DNA of 64,000 nucleotides from Chryseobacterium balustinum (GTDB lineage: Bacteria; Bacteroidota; Bacteroidia; Flavobacteriales; Weeksellaceae): positions 94,571-158,570 of the forward strand of contig NZ_FUZE01000009.1 of NCBI RefSeq assembly GCF_900168205.1. Direction: 5' to 3'. This document shows, piece by piece, positions 62,264 to 64,000 of this stretch (position 1 is the first letter of the stretch; each line of letters opens with the position of its first letter). A model generated the notes under the pieces. The model saw only the letters and a list, made by a program, of their open reading frames with translations, was not told the DNA's origin and made no database searches. The position numbers and the translations under genes were made by a program.

Positions 62264-62947
62264 ATGAAGATAAAAAATACAGCCCTATTCATTTTTATGA
62301 TGGCAGTTGCATTCATGAATGCACAAAATGTTTATTTATCTAAAGTTGAAAAAACAAAAGAAAATAAAGATAAATACTTTTATAAAATAGACCCCGCAAA
62401 ATCTAATGCAGAATATTTGGGTGAAATTGATGTACAAGGATTTTCCAATGATGACGCTACGATCTATACTTCCATTTATAAAAAAGCAAAAGAAATAGGA
62501 GCCAATGCCTTTTCTTACAAACCATTTGAAAGTGTAGACGAAAAAACGCAACCATTTAATCCGGCAAACTACCAATTAGGACTTTACTATATAACAAAAG
62601 ACGAGCTTTCAAAACCGTCAGATGTAATGTACTTTTTTTCATCATCTTCAAAACCGCAGACCATTAGCATTAACAAAAAAGATTATATTTTGCAGCCAAG
62701 GTCATTTACTTCAATCAAAGGTGTTCCTGGAGAAATTTATACAATCTCTACAAAAAAATTCTTAGGCTCTACCATCAAGATTTCTGTCAATGAAAACTCT
62801 CAGGCTCAATATTTTCAAATTTCATCCGCTAAAATTAAACCCAACACTTATGGTGAACCCGGGATTAATCTGAAATCAGGCGATATTATTGGGCTCGACA
62901 AATCATTTGGTGATTTTCTAAGAATGATTTACACCGAAAATAAATAA
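62264..62947 (+). CDS. Exported protein of unknown function
   Basis: The ATG at 62264 gives a 227-residue protein with a signal peptide (MKIKNTALFIFMMAVAFMNAQ); its ATG is one base after the rfbD stop codon. The mature part includes a segment like a small periplasmic beta domain (NAEYLGEIDVQGFSNDDATI, then KKAKEIGANAFSYKPFE), which resembles the heavy-metal/YbjQ-like fold that exported proteins share, and a second beta-rich half. I do not recognise a family with confidence. A terminator follows. Confidence 0.72.
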   Translation: MKIKNTALFIFMMAVAFMNAQNVYLSKVEKTKENKDKYFYKIDPAKSNAEYLGEIDVQGFSNDDATIYTSIYKKAKEIGANAFSYKPFESVDEKTQPFNPANYQLGLYYITKDELSKPSDVMYFFSSSSKPQTISINKKDYILQPRSFTSIKGVPGEIYTISTKKFLGSTIKISVNENSQAQYFQISSAKIKPNTYGEPGINLKSGDIIGLDKSFGDFLRMIYTENK

Positions 62948-62971
62948 TAAGCTTCTCAAAATACCATAATC

Positions 62972-63002
62972 TACCCTCGATTTCTTTCGGGGGTATTTTT
63001 TT
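62972..63002 (+). terminator. Terminator of the rfbD operon
   Basis: TACCCTCG (62972-62979) pairs with CGGGGGTA (62988-62995), including one G-T pair, and seven T follow. Confidence 0.85.
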
Positions 63003-63097
63003 AGGAGCTATTTCCCGCTGTCCACTATATCTTTTTTTTGCCAACGTTTTTTTCAAGCCAATGCAAAAAAAAGGATGTCGTTCCCATCAGGGCTAAG
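63003..63097. repeat. Intergenic repeat, GGAGCTATTTCCCGCT ... CCCATCAGGGCTAA family
   Basis: This stretch carries AGGAGCTATTTCCCGCTGTC at the left and GTTCCCATCAGGGCTAA at the right, the two ends of a repeat I recall from many flavobacterial intergenic regions. It directly follows the rfbD-operon terminator. Confidence 0.6.
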
Positions 63098-63224
63098 AAA
63101 TACTATATAATAAAGACGTTTTAGTTTACCTATTCAATTTTCAGCAATCTCGAGAATTGCCTTCCATTTTTTTACCGGTCTTACGCCTTACTAAGCCGCC
63201 AACAACAACAAAATGGCATTACAT

Positions 63225-63280
63225 TCCCCTCCATTGGAGGAGGAGCAAAAAATCAAATAATTTTTTGATGGGGTGGCTTT
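63225..63280. repeat. Intergenic repeat, CCCCTCCATTGGAGG family
   Basis: CCTCCATTGGAGG is a palindrome, followed by AAAAAATCAAATAATTTTTTGA, another near-palindrome, and GGGGTGG. The combination resembles the CCCCTCCTTTGGAGGGGTGG repeats found in Flavobacteriia. The two short frames here (63157-63345, 63374-63562) are rejected as genes. Confidence 0.65.
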
Positions 63281-63454
63281 ATCATCTCAAGCTCTCTGCA
63301 AAACTTCATACTTATCCCACGAAAATTTACCAAAGAACAGAATAATTGCTATCAAACACTCCTTAGTCTTAATTTGCTAAGTGAAAAATCTTTCTTTACT
63401 TATATAATATATATTAATCTCGATTTGAATAAACTGGGTTATGAATTAAATTTT

Positions 63455-63521
63455 CAGCTCCCTAGGAGCTGTATCTTTGTAGAAAATAATTGTTATTTAG
63501 AATATGAGCTCCATAGGAGCG
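63455..63521. repeat. Pair of GCTCC-nnn-GGAGC palindromes
   Basis: CAGCTCCCTAGGAGCTG (63455-63471) is followed by GTATCTTTGTAGAAAA, and a second unit GCTCCATAGGAGC lies at 63508-63520. Both resemble the AGCTCC-TAGGAGCGACAT-CTTTGTAGAAAA repeat of Bacteroidota. Confidence 0.7.
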
Positions 63522-63652
63522 ACACCAACGCTCCAACAACTTCTATTTACCCCTTAAAATGATTGTCTCACGTAACCAGTAGTTTAAGTTTAAATATTAA
63601 TTAAATATAAACTTAAGTTTAATTAAATTAGGATTGTGTTATTAAAAAGTTC

Positions 63653-63660
63653 TACTTTTG
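63653..63660 (+). promoter_or_regulatory. Tandem promoter P1 (-7 box)
   Basis: TACTTTTG matches the -7 consensus. The -33 element is weaker (ATTG, 16 bases upstream). A GAAAAACGAGAG motif lies just after the start region and resembles GAAAACGACAG after P3. Confidence 0.6.
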
Positions 63661-63787
63661 CCCCACTGAAAAACGAGAGTTTATTGGTAGCGCAGAAGAG
63701 CTTTTAAGGAGGCGAAAACGATAAGACTAATGTTATCTATAAGTAGATAAATATCTTAAAAGACTTTTAAATTTTTTAGAAATAAAA

Positions 63788-63818
63788 TTTGGTAAAGTTA
63801 AAAAGATTTGTATCTTTG
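63788..63818 (+). promoter_or_regulatory. Tandem promoter P2
   Basis: TTTG (63788-63791) and TATCTTTG (63811-63818) are exactly 19 bases apart, a full consensus match. GCAGTCCGGTAAAACGGGAG follows. Confidence 0.82.
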
Positions 63819-63913
63819 CAGTCCGGTAAAACGGGAGCGCAGGAGTAGATAGGTTGAGTGTTTGGATAAGGGTTTAGGGTCATCAAAAAACTTTAAAATT
63901 TCTTGAAAAAACA

Positions 63914-63945
63914 TTTGGTCAGTTAGTAAAAAAGTTTTACTTTTG
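63914..63945 (+). promoter_or_regulatory. Tandem promoter P3
   Basis: TTTG (63914-63917) and TACTTTTG (63938-63945) are 20 bases apart. The leader after it shows no start codon with a plausible frame before the window ends. Three strong promoters in 300 bases with an untranslated leader suggest a stable-RNA (rRNA) operon beyond 64000. Confidence 0.82.
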
Positions 63946-64000
63946 CACACGCAAATCGGTACTGAAAACGACAGAAAATGTAGGTATCGTAAAAAGCGGA

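Noticed and set aside
63157..63562. Two short plus-strand frames in the last gap
   Set aside because: They run through palindromic repeats, lack signal or family features and have no promoter or ribosome site.
1..64000. tRNA, rRNA or riboswitch inside the window
   Set aside because: No cloverleaf, 16S start or conserved riboswitch core was recognised in any gap; the predicted rRNA operon would begin after 64000.
1..64000. Insertion sequence or transposase
   Set aside because: No frame shows transposase motifs; only short palindromic repeats were found.

Overview
The window is from a low-GC member of the Bacteroidota, most likely a flavobacterium close to Chryseobacterium (Weeksellaceae). 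Four things point there: promoters of the TTTG-N17-23-TAnnTTTG type instead of sigma70 -35/-10 boxes; type IX secretion (T9SS) C-terminal sorting domains; a flexirubin / dialkylresorcinol (dar) pigment locus; and several flavobacterial intergenic palindrome families. The genus is inferred from gene content only.

Layout. 1-2390 (+): tail of a c-type cytochrome-like protein and a VCBS/ASPIC surface protein. 2454-16408 (-): a long operon of aryl-polyene/flexirubin genes: BtrH-like protein, ABC exporter pair, thioesterase, three full-length ketosynthase-family proteins plus one truncated one, ACP, NodB deacetylase, LolA-like carrier, lipoprotein, dehydratase-like hotdog protein and GT2-DUF2062 glycosyltransferase. 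A RelE/ParE-type toxin-antitoxin pair and a protein of unknown family sit inside it. 16556-20770: a non-pigment spacer with an M16 peptidase on the opposite strand and small genes. 20859-27619 (-): the second pigment operon (MMPL transporter-acyltransferase fusion, DarA, DarB, two ApeP/FabZ-like hotdog proteins), with a canonical promoter and a terminator. 27783-31011 (+): a three-gene membrane-protein operon (polytopic protein, EpsG-like, acyltransferase-3). 31338-40147 (+): two giant secreted paralogues built from FISUMP-like modules with near-identical T9SS tails. 40503-43073: topA. 43129-47001 (-): small lineage-specific genes (ankyrin, WG repeat, aspartyl protease with PDZ). 47413-50685 (+): propeller glycosidase, arginase-fold protein, GT2. 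50789-62947 (+): envelope genes (WecA/MraY-like transferase, Wza, BY-kinase, DUF6089, UppS, BamA, two Skp proteins, thioesterase, RfbD). 62948-64000: no gene; three repeat families, then three tandem strong promoters that probably drive an rRNA operon just beyond the window.

How the genes fit. In the pigment locus the ACP, ketosynthases and a chain-length-factor-like partner would extend an aryl polyene, hotdog proteins would dehydrate it, and DarB/DarA would make the dialkylresorcinol half. The MMPL fusion, LolA-like protein, lipoprotein and ABC pair would handle acyl transfer and export. Aryl starter genes (ammonia-lyase, CoA/ACP ligase), a ketoreductase and the ring-tailoring oxidoreductase or methyltransferase of described flexirubin loci are not in the window.

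Coordinates, motifs and start choices come from reading the sequence. Family names are from recognition of sequence patterns; no database search was run.
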